Assembly: GCA_028335825.1 (NCBI GenBank)
Contig: JAIOKI010000001.1
Location: forward strand, 186,001 to 250,000
DNA length: 64,000 nucleotides
DNA from: Nosema muscidifuracis
Taxonomy: Eukaryota; Microsporidia; Nosematidae
Reading direction: 5' to 3'
Part shown: one piece after another, positions 32,552 to 42,730 of the stretch
How the letters are laid out: each line of letters opens with the position of its first letter
Position numbering within the stretch: position 1 is the first letter of the stretch
The notes under the pieces: model-generated
The model's database searches: none
Told to the model about the DNA's origin: nothing
The model's input: only the letters and a program-made list of their open reading frames with translations
Program-made: the position numbers and the translations under genes

Positions 32552-35011
32552 TTATTTAGATGATACCTTCTTATATAATTTTTGAAGTACTTCAATCATT
32601 TTCTTCTCATCTTTAACACAATACTCTGCTTTAGTTGTTTCTCTACTACCTCCTACTTTAATAGTTATTCCTTTATTTCTATCAAACATATCTTCATCAG
32701 TTATATCATCTCCACATATCATAAGATCTTTATCATAATACTTAAAAATATCTTTTTTACTTGTACACTTAAATTCTACTATATTATTTCCTAATTTAAT
32801 ATTATCACTTATTTTAATTAAATCTGTGTAAAGTTTTTTAGCTTGTGATTGTCCAATAAAATCTTCACAATTTCTGTAATGAAATACGAATCCATTATTC
32901 TTTCTTTCTAAAGTACTTCCTGGTGTACGGTTTACATAGAAATTTGCTATTTTGTATTCTAAATCGAAATTAATAGGACCTCTTAATTCAGTCCATTTAC
33001 CATTCTTTCGTACAAAACTTACATGCTCAGCATAAACTTCAATCTCTTTAGGAACAAATTTATCCATGTCTTCTTTCTTTCTACCAGTACATATCACTAC
33101 TTTTATGTATTTATTTAAATTAAGAAGTAGATCTTTAATATCTTCAGGTAGGAAACATTCATCAGGGTTATTTCTTAAAGGTACAAGTGTACCATCATAA
33201 TCTAATAAAAGAGATTTTATTGGTCTATTTAAAATATCAGGATTATTTTTAGATAAATGAAGTTTTTCTATTAACCTTGTAGCTTCTGAAAAATTATATG
33301 TTGTATTATCAGTTATATTTGAAGTACTCATTTCTTTTTTATTTGAATTATTCATTTCTTTTTTATTTGAATTACTCATTTCTTTTTTATTTGAATTACT
33401 CATTTCTTTTTTATTTGAATTACTCATTTCTTTTTTATTTGAATTACTCATTTCTTTTTTATTTGAATTATTCATTTCTTTTTTATTTGATTGATCGTTA
33501 ATTATTTTTTCTTCCTTACATATTTTTTCTTCATGTATTATTTCTTCCTTATTATTAGGTTCTTCCTTGTATGTCTTTTCTTCTTTAAATATTTTTTCTT
33601 CATGTATTATTTCCTTATTATTTGGTTCTTCCTTATAGGTCTTTTCTTCTCTATTTACTTGATCTTCCTTATTTATCCTTTCATTGTGTATGCTTTCATT
33701 ATGTATCCTTTCCTTATGTATGCTTTCATTACTATTTATGCTTTCATTATGTATCCTTTCATTATTATGTATCCTTTCATTATTAAGATATTCTACTTCA
33801 CTACTACTACTTATAATATTTAATATTTCATTCTTACTATCATTAATATCTTTTATTGGTTTATCTACTCTCTCTATATAATGTAATTTCTTATATATTT
33901 CATCTGCTACTTTCTCATAATCATATTCATAATTTTCTATGACGTGTCTATTGAAATATAAAAAAGTATCATCTAATGATTTATAAAATCCTATTTGAGA
34001 TTTACTAATTATATCATAAAATTCAGAATCTGTTTCTGGATTAATTATTTCTAAATTAGTTTTCATCTGTAAATATGTTATATAATTTAATATTTCTTGA
34101 TTTATGCTCTTTCCTATATTTATATTTAATAAATAAATTTTAAGAGGTACATCATATTTATTAATATATTTATCTATACATATCATATGATGTATTGAGT
34201 CATAAGGTATTACTATAGTATTTTTATTAAAAGATATACTTTTAGGAAGTACAGTATCTATAAAAAATTTATCTATACCCATTTGAATAGAAACACATTT
34301 CTGTTTTGGTATTTCTTTATCAAAATATGTATATTTGATAAATTTATTATATTCTTCTATATCATTCTCATTTTGAAAATTTAATATTTTAACTTTAATT
34401 ATATTATCTAATAAATCTTTATAAAAAGGAATACATTTCCATAATTCATTAAACTTTTCTAAATTAAGAATACTATTCTTAAATTTAGATACTATATATA
34501 AAAAATTAAGATCTTGTGCCCATAAAATATCTTTAGAAAAATCAGCTACTTTTTCTAATTTACTAAGTACTTTCTTATTAAAATTTATGTATTCTTCATA
34601 AATAAATGTGTGATATAATTTAGAATATGTGTAAGAAAATGTATCGGAATTTAAAATATCTTTCATCATTTTATGTAAATCTGTATTTGTATCAAATATA
34701 GGAATTATATTATGAGTCATACATACTTCTTCTATATAAGCATAATCTGATTCAGAAATAGTCCAATCAATATCTATAAGACCTACATAAATAAAAGATT
34801 TATCGTAAATATAATTATTTATGTAACATCTTGGTTTTATGTATATATTTATCTTGGAAGATTCTTGTTCATATCTTACATCTATTTTGGATGACTTATT
34901 TGGTGTGTCTGATGTTTTATATTGGTTACCTAGTAGAACTCCATAAGCATCTTTACGATTTAATCTTGATGCATGGAATAATAAATTTGTATTGAGGATA
35001 TACTTTTTCAT
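32552..35011 (-). CDS. TPS2: Trehalose-6-phosphate phosphatase (Tps2 type)
   Basis: An 819-residue two-domain protein. Residues about 1-420 are a degenerate GT20 (synthase-like) domain. Residues about 595-819 are the HAD phosphatase that removes phosphate from trehalose-6-phosphate: nucleophile loop LLLDYDGTLVPL near 600, ICTGR, KNNGFVFHYRN and the metal loop GDDITDEDMF near 770. The two are joined by a low-complexity linker with short repeats (NERIHNESI units, KTYKEEPNNKEIIHEEK units and about seven copies of SNSNKKEM, a 24-base repeat at about 33325-33490). The start follows TACTTACCCTAAC. It is the natural partner of TPS1 upstream, though the two are convergent and separated by four genes. 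Confidence 0.94.
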   Translation of the reverse strand: MKKYILNTNLLFHASRLNRKDAYGVLLGNQYKTSDTPNKSSKIDVRYEQESSKINIYIKPRCYINNYIYDKSFIYVGLIDIDWTISESDYAYIEEVCMTHNIIPIFDTNTDLHKMMKDILNSDTFSYTYSKLYHTFIYEEYINFNKKVLSKLEKVADFSKDILWAQDLNFLYIVSKFKNSILNLEKFNELWKCIPFYKDLLDNIIKVKILNFQNENDIEEYNKFIKYTYFDKEIPKQKCVSIQMGIDKFFIDTVLPKSISFNKNTIVIPYDSIHHMICIDKYINKYDVPLKIYLLNINIGKSINQEILNYITYLQMKTNLEIINPETDSEFYDIISKSQIGFYKSLDDTFLYFNRHVIENYEYDYEKVADEIYKKLHYIERVDKPIKDINDSKNEILNIISSSSEVEYLNNERIHNNERIHNESINSNESIHKERIHNESIHNERINKEDQVNREEKTYKEEPNNKEIIHEEKIFKEEKTYKEEPNNKEEIIHEEKICKEEKIINDQSNKKEMNNSNKKEMSNSNKKEMSNSNKKEMSNSNKKEMSNSNKKEMNNSNKKEMSTSNITDNTTYNFSEATRLIEKLHLSKNNPDILNRPIKSLLLDYDGTLVPLRNNPDECFLPEDIKDLLLNLNKYIKVVICTGRKKEDMDKFVPKEIEVYAEHVSFVRKNGKWTELRGPINFDLEYKIANFYVNRTPGSTLERKNNGFVFHYRNCEDFIGQSQAKKLYTDLIKISDNIKLGNNIVEFKCTSKKDIFKYYDKDLMICGDDITDEDMFDRNKGITIKVGGSRETTKAEYCVKDEKKMIEVLQKLYKKVSSK

Positions 35012-35503
35012 GTTAGGGTAAGTACTAAAGAAAAATTTATAGATAAATTAAAAGGAGAGGAACCAATAAGAAAAAAAAGGATTAAAAGTTTAATAAAAAA
35101 ATATTTAATATATTATAATTTATATAAAAATATTTCTTATAATTTACATTAAAAAGATTCTTAATATGTTTTATTTTTTATATTGAAAGTATTCTTAATA
35201 TACTTTATAAGTTACATTAAAAATATTCTAAATAAGTTTTATTTTTATATTGAAGGTATTCTAAAAAAGTTTTATTTTTTATATTGAAGGTATTCTAAAT
35301 GAGTTTTATTTTTTATATTGAAGGTATTCTTAATATACTTTAATTTGTTCCTTAAATTATAAAATATCTTTATTTTAATTCGTTCTTTATATATTATAAA
35401 ATATCTTTATTTTAATTTAATCTATAAAAAAAGATTTCTTTCAATACTTTATTTTTTATGTATTACAGTTAAAGTATTTTAATAGTATACTAAACTCCTC
35501 CAA
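35012..35503. repeat. Intergenic AT-rich repeat
   Basis: Several copies of a unit around TTTTATATTGAAGGTATTCT followed by AAATGAGTTTTATTT between about 35150 and 35345, then ATAAAATATCTTTATTTTAAT copies. No gene is seen before the tRNA. Confidence 0.7.
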
Positions 35504-35519
35504 GCTTCTGTGGCGCAAT

Positions 35520-35552
<33 letters not shown>

Positions 35553-35576
35553 AGAGTTCGAGTCTCTCCAGAAGCG
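35504..35576 (+). tRNA. tRNA-Asn (anticodon GUU)
   Basis: A complete cloverleaf can be drawn. The acceptor stem is GCTTCTG with CAGAAGC and discriminator G. The D arm is GCGCAATGGTTAGCGC, the anticodon stem-loop is TTCGGCTGTTAACCGAA with anticodon GTT, and the T arm is GAGAGTTCGAGTCTCTC. There is no intron and no encoded CCA. The internal A box (TGGCGCAATGG) and B box (GTTCGAGTC) are present. It lies only 11 bases from the end of the next gene. Confidence 0.97.
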
Positions 35577-35586
35577 TATTTTTATT

Positions 35587-35919
35587 TTAATCATAATTTA
35601 TTTTTTTATGTTCCTCACTTATTTTAAATTCTTTTTTTAATTCTCCTATTCTTCTTACAAATCCATTTCCTGATACAAAAAGTCTCTTCTTAGATTTAAA
35701 TGATGATACATACGAATCATGAAAATATATTATATCTCCTATGTCGAATAAGATGTTCCATACAGTTGCTTCTATAGATCCTGTTTCATCTGCTACTAAG
35801 TATGTGTATACCTTGTCATTATCTTTTGTAGTATTTGTTTCTAAAAGTTTTAGTACAATAAATTCTACATTTACATTTTTCTTAGATAATTCTAAATCTT
35901 TTATTTTAGAAATAGACAT
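35587..35919 (-). CDS. OB-fold single-strand DNA-binding protein, SOSS-B/NABP-like
   Basis: A compact 110-residue OB-fold protein whose pattern follows SOSS complex subunit B (NABP1/2, hSSB1) over almost its whole length: IKDLELSKKNVNVEFIVLKL, then YLVADETGSIEATVWN, then FDIGDIIYFHDSYVSSFKS, then LFVSGNGFVRRIGE. SOSS-B binds single-stranded DNA in double-strand-break repair and also associates with Integrator. The C-terminal tail of the animal proteins is missing, leaving just the OB domain. The start follows CACCCCTTTTTAA. The family call is strong; the partner proteins are unknown here. Confidence 0.88.
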   Translation of the reverse strand: MSISKIKDLELSKKNVNVEFIVLKLLETNTTKDNDKVYTYLVADETGSIEATVWNILFDIGDIIYFHDSYVSSFKSKKRLFVSGNGFVRRIGELKKEFKISEEHKKINYD

Positions 35920-36238
35920 TTAAAAAGGGGTGATAGTAAAATATTGTAATATTTATATAATAATAATAGTAGTTATATAAATTGTAGGAAATTTTATGTA
36001 ATAATAGCTATATATTTTATTTAATAATAGTAGGATATTTTACTTATATAAATAGTATTATATTTTATTTAATAATAGTTAAGTATTTTTATATTTTATT
36101 TATATAAATAGTAGGAAATTTTATATTATACTTATATTAATAGTAGTTATATAAATAGTAGGACATTTTACTTAATAATAGTTAAGTATTTTTTTTAAAT
36201 ATTTGTAATAATAGTTATATATTTTATTCATTGTGAAA
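35920..36238. repeat. Intergenic AT-rich repeat
   Basis: Repeated TATATAAATAGTAGGAAATT and TTTAATAATAGTTAAGTATTT units. No gene is seen. Confidence 0.65.
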
Positions 36239-36418
36239 TTAAAAATCAATACCTAATCTTCCAAATGGAATTTTTCTTCTTTTTTTATGTCTAGTATGAT
36301 TTAAGACAAATCTGTACATTCTTGTAGTTGGCATATATTCTGTAGTGTATGGATACATATAAGGATTATGTCTGTAATATGCAGAAAATATTTCTAATAT
36401 GAATAATAGAATCATCAT
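36239..36418 (-). CDS. Small secreted or anchored basic protein, 59 residues
   Basis: A 59-codon frame starting at ATGATG (36418) and ending in TAA at 36239. The first 13 residues (MMILLFILEIFSA) look like a signal peptide. They are followed by a tyrosine/methionine-rich stretch (YYRHNPYMYPYTTEYMPTTR) and a basic tail with RHKKRRKIPFGRLG. The non-repetitive, mixed amino-acid use is unlike the surrounding spacer, which argues for a real gene. There is no CCC signal before the ATG. I do not recognise a family. KKRRK could be a processing or nuclear signal. Confidence 0.5.
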   Translation of the reverse strand: MMILLFILEIFSAYYRHNPYMYPYTTEYMPTTRMYRFVLNHTRHKKRRKIPFGRLGIDF

Positions 36419-36604
36419 AAAAAAAAAATAATTTTCTAAATTTATAAGTTGTTACAGAATTTGATGATGTGAAGTAAAATATGAAAAAATTTTTGATTTT
36501 AATCTAAAATTTGTTTTAAATAATTTTTATTTAGAAATTAAAAAAAATATTTAATTAAATTTAGGATTGAGTCAAATTAAATTAAATATAAAAAATAGTA
36601 AAAT

Positions 36605-37963
36605 TTATTTGTTTACTAAATCATAAAATTCTTTTTTCTTATTCTCATCATCAAACATTAATAAAACATTCTCTCCATTTGCTAAAAACCCTACACCTCT
36701 ATTTTTAATATAAGGTTTGATATCTCTATCCAAGTAAAAATCAAATGAAACTGTTAAAAAAGCATTCTTAATAAATAAAACCCGTAATTTATCTTGTTTA
36801 TATACATAGACAATACCACAGCTTATTTTCTCCCATTTCTTTATAAATTTATACAATACACACTTTGTCTCAAATATCTTCTCTCCTAAATTAATTTCAG
36901 ATGTTTTTTCTACTTCTTCGTCTTCTTTCTTAGAAACAGGAGTATCTAAGAAAGCTGAAGATTTTTTAGATGGAGATTTATTCGTGTTTGTTGAAAATAT
37001 GTTTACAGAATTATTTATAGGATTTTTAGGTTGAAGAAAAAAAAGATTGTCTTCTTTTTTAGTAACACTTTCTTCATTGCTGATTGTATCTTTTTTTTCA
37101 TCATTCGTCTTATCATTATTCATATTTTTTTCACTATTTTCAACTTCATTTTTATCACAAAACTGTTCTTCATTAGACTTATCTTCATTCTCATTCGTCT
37201 TATTTTCATTCATATCTTTTTCATCAGACTTTCCTTCATTCTTATTTGTCTTATCATTATCACAAAGCTGTTCTTCATCAGACTTTCCTTCATTCATATC
37301 TTTTTCGTCAGACTTATCTTCATTCATATCTTTTTCATCAGACTTTTCTTCATTCTTATTTGTCTTATCATTATCACAAAGCTGTTCTTCATTTGTCTTA
37401 TTTTCATTCATATCTTTTTCATCAGACTTATCTTCATTAATATTTTTTTCATTAGACTTTTCTTCATTCAAATTTTTTTCACTATTTTCAACTTCATTCT
37501 CATTTGTCTTATCTTCATTCATATCTTTTTCATCAGACTTATTACAAAGCTGTTCTTCATCATTTTTGACTGTTTCACTATTTTCAACTTCATTATTTTT
37601 AATATTATCATTTTTATTGACTAACTTTTCTTTTTCAACTAGCTTATTTTTTTTACAGGGTTGTTCTTCGTCTTTTTCATTAATCTTATCATCTGTTAAA
37701 TTTCTTTTAATTTCATTATCTTCTTCAATGACATTATTTTCTTCATCAGCCAACTTATTCTTACTGCAAAGCTTTTCTTCATCTTTTTCACTTATCTCAT
37801 CCATTTTTTCTTTTTCATCTTTCATATCATTTTTATTTCCTTCGTCCTCAATTTCCTCTACTACACTATCATCTTCATGTTTAGATTTATTAATTGTTAT
37901 CTGTTCGTATGTAGAATTTTCTTCTATATCTTTATTCTCCATTTTATCCTTGATATCTGTCAT
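36605..37963 (-). CDS. Acidic repeat protein with C-terminal Ran-binding domain
   Basis: The frame is open from 37978, but CCCC (plus-strand 37968-37971) precedes the ATG at 37963, giving 452 residues. The N-terminal 300 residues are highly charged low-complexity repeats such as SDEKDMNEDKTNEEQLCDND. The last about 110 residues form a RanBP1-type domain: LGEKIFETKCVLYKFIKKWE, then GIVYVYKQ, then a closing helix KKKEFYDLVNK. The segment FFLQPKNP...NIFSTNTNKS before it is compatible with Nup50/Nup2 or Yrb2, which help nuclear export and import complexes on Ran. Which of these it is cannot be settled. Confidence 0.75.
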   Translation of the reverse strand: MTDIKDKMENKDIEENSTYEQITINKSKHEDDSVVEEIEDEGNKNDMKDEKEKMDEISEKDEEKLCSKNKLADEENNVIEEDNEIKRNLTDDKINEKDEEQPCKKNKLVEKEKLVNKNDNIKNNEVENSETVKNDEEQLCNKSDEKDMNEDKTNENEVENSEKNLNEEKSNEKNINEDKSDEKDMNENKTNEEQLCDNDKTNKNEEKSDEKDMNEDKSDEKDMNEGKSDEEQLCDNDKTNKNEGKSDEKDMNENKTNENEDKSNEEQFCDKNEVENSEKNMNNDKTNDEKKDTISNEESVTKKEDNLFFLQPKNPINNSVNIFSTNTNKSPSKKSSAFLDTPVSKKEDEEVEKTSEINLGEKIFETKCVLYKFIKKWEKISCGIVYVYKQDKLRVLFIKNAFLTVSFDFYLDRDIKPYIKNRGVGFLANGENVLLMFDDENKKKEFYDLVNK

Positions 37964-38231
37964 AAAAGGGGCAAACAAAATTAATTATTATTTATATCAC
38001 TAATATTAATCAAGACATATATAAAAAGAGACATAAGTACTTTCCTTAAATTAAGTAATATTGAAAAATTATTACTAAATTTAAATTGTAGTAATATAAA
38101 AATTCTATCGTAACATATCAATATTGAAAAAAAAATGTTATCCTATGAATAGGAATTTGTTTTAGACAGTTATAAATTTTTATAGTTAAACATTGTTAAA
38201 AATATAGTATGAGAATTTTTTATTTACGTTT

Positions 38232-39266
38232 TTACTCATCCAAAACATCTCTTAAACTTGATCCCTTTGGTTTATCAGCCGATGAACTTCCAGATTCAGC
38301 AGGGGCTGCACCAGTAGATCCGCACAATTTTGATTCTTTTAATGTTGAGGCTTTTGATTTATCAGTCGATGAACTTCCAGATTCAGCAGGAGTATTATTA
38401 CCAGTAGATCCACAAAGTTTTGAATCCTTAGGTTTTTCTTCTTTTGGTTTATCAGACGATGAACTTCCAGAATCAGCAGGAGCTGTACCTGAAGATCCGC
38501 ACAATTTTGATTCCTTTGGTTTATCAGACGATGAACTTCCAGAATCAGCAGGGTTTGTACCTGAGGATCCGCACAGTTTTGATTCTTTTAATGTTGAGGC
38601 TTTTGATTTATCAGCCGATGAACTTCCAGATTCAGTAGGGTTTGTACCTGAAGACCCACAAAGTTTTGAATCCTTAGGTTTTTCTTCTTTTGGTTTATCA
38701 GACGAAGAACTTCCAGAATCAGTAGGATTTGTACCTGAAGACCCACACAATTTTGAATCCTTTGGTTTTTCTTCTTTTGGTTTATCAGACGATGAACTTC
38801 CAGAATCAGCAGGAGCTGTACCTGAAGATCCGCACAATTTTGATCCTTTTAATGTTGAGGCTTTTGATTTATCAGCTGGTGAACTTCCAGAATCAGTAGG
38901 GTTTGTACCTGAAGATCCGCACAGTTTAGAGCTGGTAGCAGGTGCTGAATCAGATGTTCCACAAAAGTTATTTTCTTTAAGTCTTAATTCTTTTCCTATT
39001 TTTGTATCAGCAGTGCCATCTTGAGATACTGAATTACTTAAAGCATGTAGTTTACTTTCTGAAACAAGATTATCGCAAGTATTTGTTTCTCTAGCAAGCT
39101 TACTTGATAACTTATCTTTTGAATCTGTGGAGTTAGAAAAAAATCCAAACAAGTAAGATTTAGTTTTATCATCCTTTTTAAGATCACATGATTTATTTGT
39201 AGTCTCTGCTCTTAAGAGTTTCATACTAATTGAACATAATGCAATATATTTCATAAAAATGTTCAT
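38232..39266 (-). CDS. Secreted Ser/Cys-rich tandem-repeat protein
   Basis: The frame is open from 39359, but a CCCC run lies at 39293-39296 and the next ATG at 39266 opens a good signal peptide (MNIFMKYIALCSISMKLLRA), so I choose 39266 (344 residues). After about 110 residues come eight near-identical units of 24-30 residues. Each begins SKLCGS(S/T)G, continues with a variant of TNPTDSGSSSSDKPK and alternates two tails, EEKPKD and ASTLKE. Each unit has one cysteine and many Ser/Thr residues suited to O-mannosylation. This design fits a spore-wall, polar-tube or surface protein; the exact role is unknown. Its base composition is clearly richer in G and C than its neighbours. Confidence 0.75.
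   Translation of the reverse strand: MNIFMKYIALCSISMKLLRAETTNKSCDLKKDDKTKSYLFGFFSNSTDSKDKLSSKLARETNTCDNLVSESKLHALSNSVSQDGTADTKIGKELRLKENNFCGTSDSAPATSSKLCGSSGTNPTDSGSSPADKSKASTLKGSKLCGSSGTAPADSGSSSSDKPKEEKPKDSKLCGSSGTNPTDSGSSSSDKPKEEKPKDSKLCGSSGTNPTESGSSSADKSKASTLKESKLCGSSGTNPADSGSSSSDKPKESKLCGSSGTAPADSGSSSSDKPKEEKPKDSKLCGSTGNNTPAESGSSSTDKSKASTLKESKLCGSTGAAPAESGSSSADKPKGSSLRDVLDE
38240..38935 (-). repeat. Coding tandem repeat, eight units
   Basis: Units of about 72-90 bases, all multiples of three, encode the SKLCGSSG repeat. Two unit subtypes (EEKPKD tail and ASTLKE tail) are interspersed, which suggests repeated unequal exchange rather than a single expansion. Confidence 0.9.
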
Positions 39267-41398
39267 CAAAATTAAATTTATAGTTTTTTCCAGGGGTTTA
39301 TAACCAATTATAGAATAAAGGGTGTATATATCATTAAAAATATTAATTATTGGTTTCATTTTATTTTAATTTACCAGTTAATTTTTTTTTAAAAAAAAAT
39401 TCCAATTATATCAAAAATAAATTAAATTGCCAATAAGGTAATATTTAAAAAAAATTAGTTTTTTTTATAAATATGAATTATAAGGTATTTTCTAAGCATA
39501 AACTATTTATTAAAAATTTTGTTCTCCTTTTTTAGGTGATAAATTAAAATTTTTTTACAATTAGAAGTTGTATTCGTTTATTGTTTATTAATCATATTGT
39601 TAAGTTTTTTATTATTTATAGATAAATAATTAATATCTAAGTAAAACCTGAAACATTTAATTAAAATTGTCTCACTTTTGATACTACAGGAGAATATTAA
39701 TAAATTTTAAATTAAAAAGTTTCATTTGTAAATTTTAAGGGAAAAGCATTTACCAATAGAAATTATCATATAAAATATGTTAATATGTACCTTAGATTTA
39801 CATCATTATTACTGTTATTACATTAGTATTGAATATAATATTTATATAAGAATTGGGATGATATTGATTTTTTATATTTATTAATATAAAAACTAGTTAT
39901 TATGCTGATATATAACTTAATATGTACAATAAAATTTATAAAAGATATTATTTATTAGAAGATCAGGTACTTGTAATGTATTAGTCAACAAATTCAATTT
40001 ATTAAGAATTAAAACTGTAAATCTCATGTAAATTTATTTTGATATAAATTTTATATAAAGGATTTTAGAAATTGTTTTTTAAATAAAAATATGTTTTTGT
40101 TTATCAAAATTTTAATTTTTTTTTAACTCTTTTACTAAATATTTGTTATTAGTCTCTTAATCTTTCAGAATAAACCTCTGAAAGTGTTTGTGTAATAAAT
40201 CGATATTAATCTAAAGCATTCATTAACAAAGCAATTATAATTTACTGAAATTGAATAACTAACAATTTTGTAATAAAATTAAAAATTAATCTTTGTTTAT
40301 TCGAATTTTCTTGTGAAATTAAAAATATCTAAGAAAATATTATTTATTTCTTATAAATAAAAACACGTCATTAAATAAAATGAAATTATAAATTTGGGGA
40401 TTACTTAACCTATGAAAAAGTAAGAATAAATTTAACAAAAATAAATAGATTCATTTGACTTAGGGACAAAGGAATAACATACTTATAGTTCATATTACTT
40501 TTTTAACATTTATTATATGAAACATTAAGAGTTTCTTATATATGTATACATATTAAAAAATTATAAAAAAATCCTCTAACAAAAAATACTATCCTGTTCT
40601 GAGAATGTAAAAGTTTTTGCTATTAATTATAAAAAATTTAAAATGTAATATTAACATATTTTTTTACCTCTAACAAAAAGTACTATCCTGTTCTGAGAAT
40701 GTAAAAGTTTTTGCTATTAATTATAAAAAATTTAAAATGTAACATTAACATATTTTTTATCTCTAATAAAAAGTACTATCTTGTTCTGAGAATGTAAAAG
40801 TTTTTGCTATTAATTATAAAAAATTTGAACTTTAAAATTTATAATATTTTTTTATAAAAATAAAAAAACAAAATATATTTGCAAAGCTTTATTTAGTTCA
40901 ATATAAAAAGTTTGAGCTTTAAATTTAATTTTGTTTTAATATTTATAATAAATAAATTCAAGATTTTTTTTCTCCTAATTTTATCTAAGTTTTTTATTAA
41001 TTTTTTCTCCTAATTATATCTAAGTTTTTTATTAATTTTTCATAAATTGTAACAAGACATCTTTTCAAATAAAAATTATCGAATATATTTTATATTTCTT
41101 TATTTTACATTTATTTAATTAATATATTTTCTTCTACAATTATATTTTTATTTCTTCTATAATTACATTTTATTTCTTCTATAATTTTTTTTATTTCTTC
41201 TATATTACATTTTATTTCTTGTATTATTATATTTTATTTCTTCTATTATTATATTTTATATTTTTTTATGTTAGAAAAATCATAAATTGCTATTACGTAA
41301 TTTAAATCAGATCAATCAAAATTCGTTTCATCTAACGTTAGATATTTTAATATATCATTTATATTTCCTTTATATTTTAAAAAAATTACCCCTAAAGA
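39267..41398. repeat. Long spacer with three 94-bp direct repeats
   Basis: 2.1 kb with no gene. At 40573-40853 there are three copies of an about 94-base unit beginning CCTCTAACAAAAAGTACTAT and containing CTGTTCTGAGAATGTAAAAG; the unit is very well conserved for a spacer. A related single copy is at about 11052. From 41090 to 41270 a TTTTATTTCTTCTATAATTA unit repeats ahead of the transporter gene. Confidence 0.85.
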
Positions 41399-42580
41399 AT
41401 GAATCAGAAAATTCAAGTTTTTTTATTTTCGGTAATAGCTGCCTTGTCGTCCTTCTTATTTGGATTATTCTTAACATCAGAAAGCGTTTTATACGATAAA
41501 CTCGAATTAAATTATACGTCGCAGAATTTAAATATCAATTTCAAATATTACAAAAGTCTTTTTGTGAGTATCGTCTTCCTTGGCGCATTCTTTTCAAGTT
41601 GTTTTAATTATATTGGTAATGCTATATCAAGAAAATATATTCTTATATCTAATAATCTTCTTTATTTATCTGGCGCACTAATTATCTGTTTTTTTGATAA
41701 TATTTATATTTTGTTATTAGGTAGATTTATTGTAGGAATGGCTGCTGGTATTTCATGTTGTAATGTTCCTAATTACATATTTAGTACGACTGATGATAAA
41801 AATCGAGGATTTTATATGTCTTTTCATTCTATTGGAATTGTTCTTGGATTGGTAGTTGGTCAGTCGTTAGCTGTATATTTTGGGAGTGAGGAATGGTTTC
41901 ATGTTTACATTTATATATCATCCTTCATATTTATTCATACAATGCTACTCTGTTTCATAAGAAATAGTAATTCTTCTATTACTAGTAATGACACTATCTC
42001 TATATATAAATTAATTAAAGATCGTCGAGCTAGTAGATCTATTTTCTTAGCTATATCCTTCCATTTTGCTCAGCATGCTTGTGGAATTGATTATTTCTCA
42101 ATATTTAGTGAAGAAATACTGAAGAATCAAAATAATCCAGGCCTCCAAGGTACTTTATCTTTGGTTTTTTCAGCTGTAATTTCTATTATAAGCTGTAATT
42201 TTATAGACAAAGTAGGTAGAAAGATTTTCATAGTTCTAAGTACTTCCATAATTCTTGTATCTACCTTGATTATGGGATTTAATATTATAAATCTACCAAT
42301 TATTCTTCTTTATCTCTTTGGGTTTAATATTGGAATGGCTGCTATACCTTGGTTTATTACTAATGAAATATTTCCTGTAGAGTATATGTCAGCAGCTATG
42401 AGATTAGCAGTGGGAGTTAATTGGTTTTCTGCTTTTATATTATCATTTATTAATACTCCCTTACATGAACAGATAGGTCACTATATGTTCTTCTTCTACA
42501 CATTTGTAATGATTATATTTTTAATTATTGTAATTACAACATTTAAAGAAACAAAAAATAAACCAGTAGAATTTCAATAA
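41399..42580 (+). CDS. Sugar transporter, major facilitator superfamily
   Basis: A 393-residue sugar-porter protein with about 11-12 membrane segments; the start is the ATG after TTACCCCTAAAGA. Family marks are GRFIVGMAAGISCCNVPNY (the GR..G.G.G segment after span 4), QHACGIDYFSIFSEEI (the QQ.SG..AI..Y region in span 7), DKVGRK between spans 8 and 9, and PWFITNEIFPVEYMSAAMRL before span 11. The family is normally 450-550 residues, so the loops and the central cytoplasmic segment are short. It probably takes up host hexoses at the plasma membrane of the proliferating parasite. Confidence 0.92.
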   Translation: MNQKIQVFLFSVIAALSSFLFGLFLTSESVLYDKLELNYTSQNLNINFKYYKSLFVSIVFLGAFFSSCFNYIGNAISRKYILISNNLLYLSGALIICFFDNIYILLLGRFIVGMAAGISCCNVPNYIFSTTDDKNRGFYMSFHSIGIVLGLVVGQSLAVYFGSEEWFHVYIYISSFIFIHTMLLCFIRNSNSSITSNDTISIYKLIKDRRASRSIFLAISFHFAQHACGIDYFSIFSEEILKNQNNPGLQGTLSLVFSAVISIISCNFIDKVGRKIFIVLSTSIILVSTLIMGFNIINLPIILLYLFGFNIGMAAIPWFITNEIFPVEYMSAAMRLAVGVNWFSAFILSFINTPLHEQIGHYMFFFYTFVMIIFLIIVITTFKETKNKPVEFQ

Positions 42581-42730
42581 ATTAATTAAAAGATATTTTT
42601 TTGATAGTATTTTAATTAATTTATTATAACATAATTGAAAGATATTTTTATTATAATATTTAAATTATTTTTTTCATGATATTTTTAATTAATTTATTAT
42701 AAAACATTTTTCTGAACAAAAAATTTTAAT

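Noticed and set aside
33298-33501. Plus-strand repeat frame LFYLNYSFLFYLNYS
   Set aside because: Antisense shadow of the SNSNKKEM repeat in the TPS2 linker.
37047-38003. Plus-strand 318-codon Ser/Phe-rich frame
   Set aside because: Mirror image of the acidic GAT/GAA-rich repeats of the Ran-binding protein gene; no start signal.
38209-39024. Plus-strand 271-codon frame antisense to the SKLCGSSG repeat gene
   Set aside because: Open only because the repeat unit lengths are multiples of three; no start signal, and the minus-strand frame has a signal peptide.
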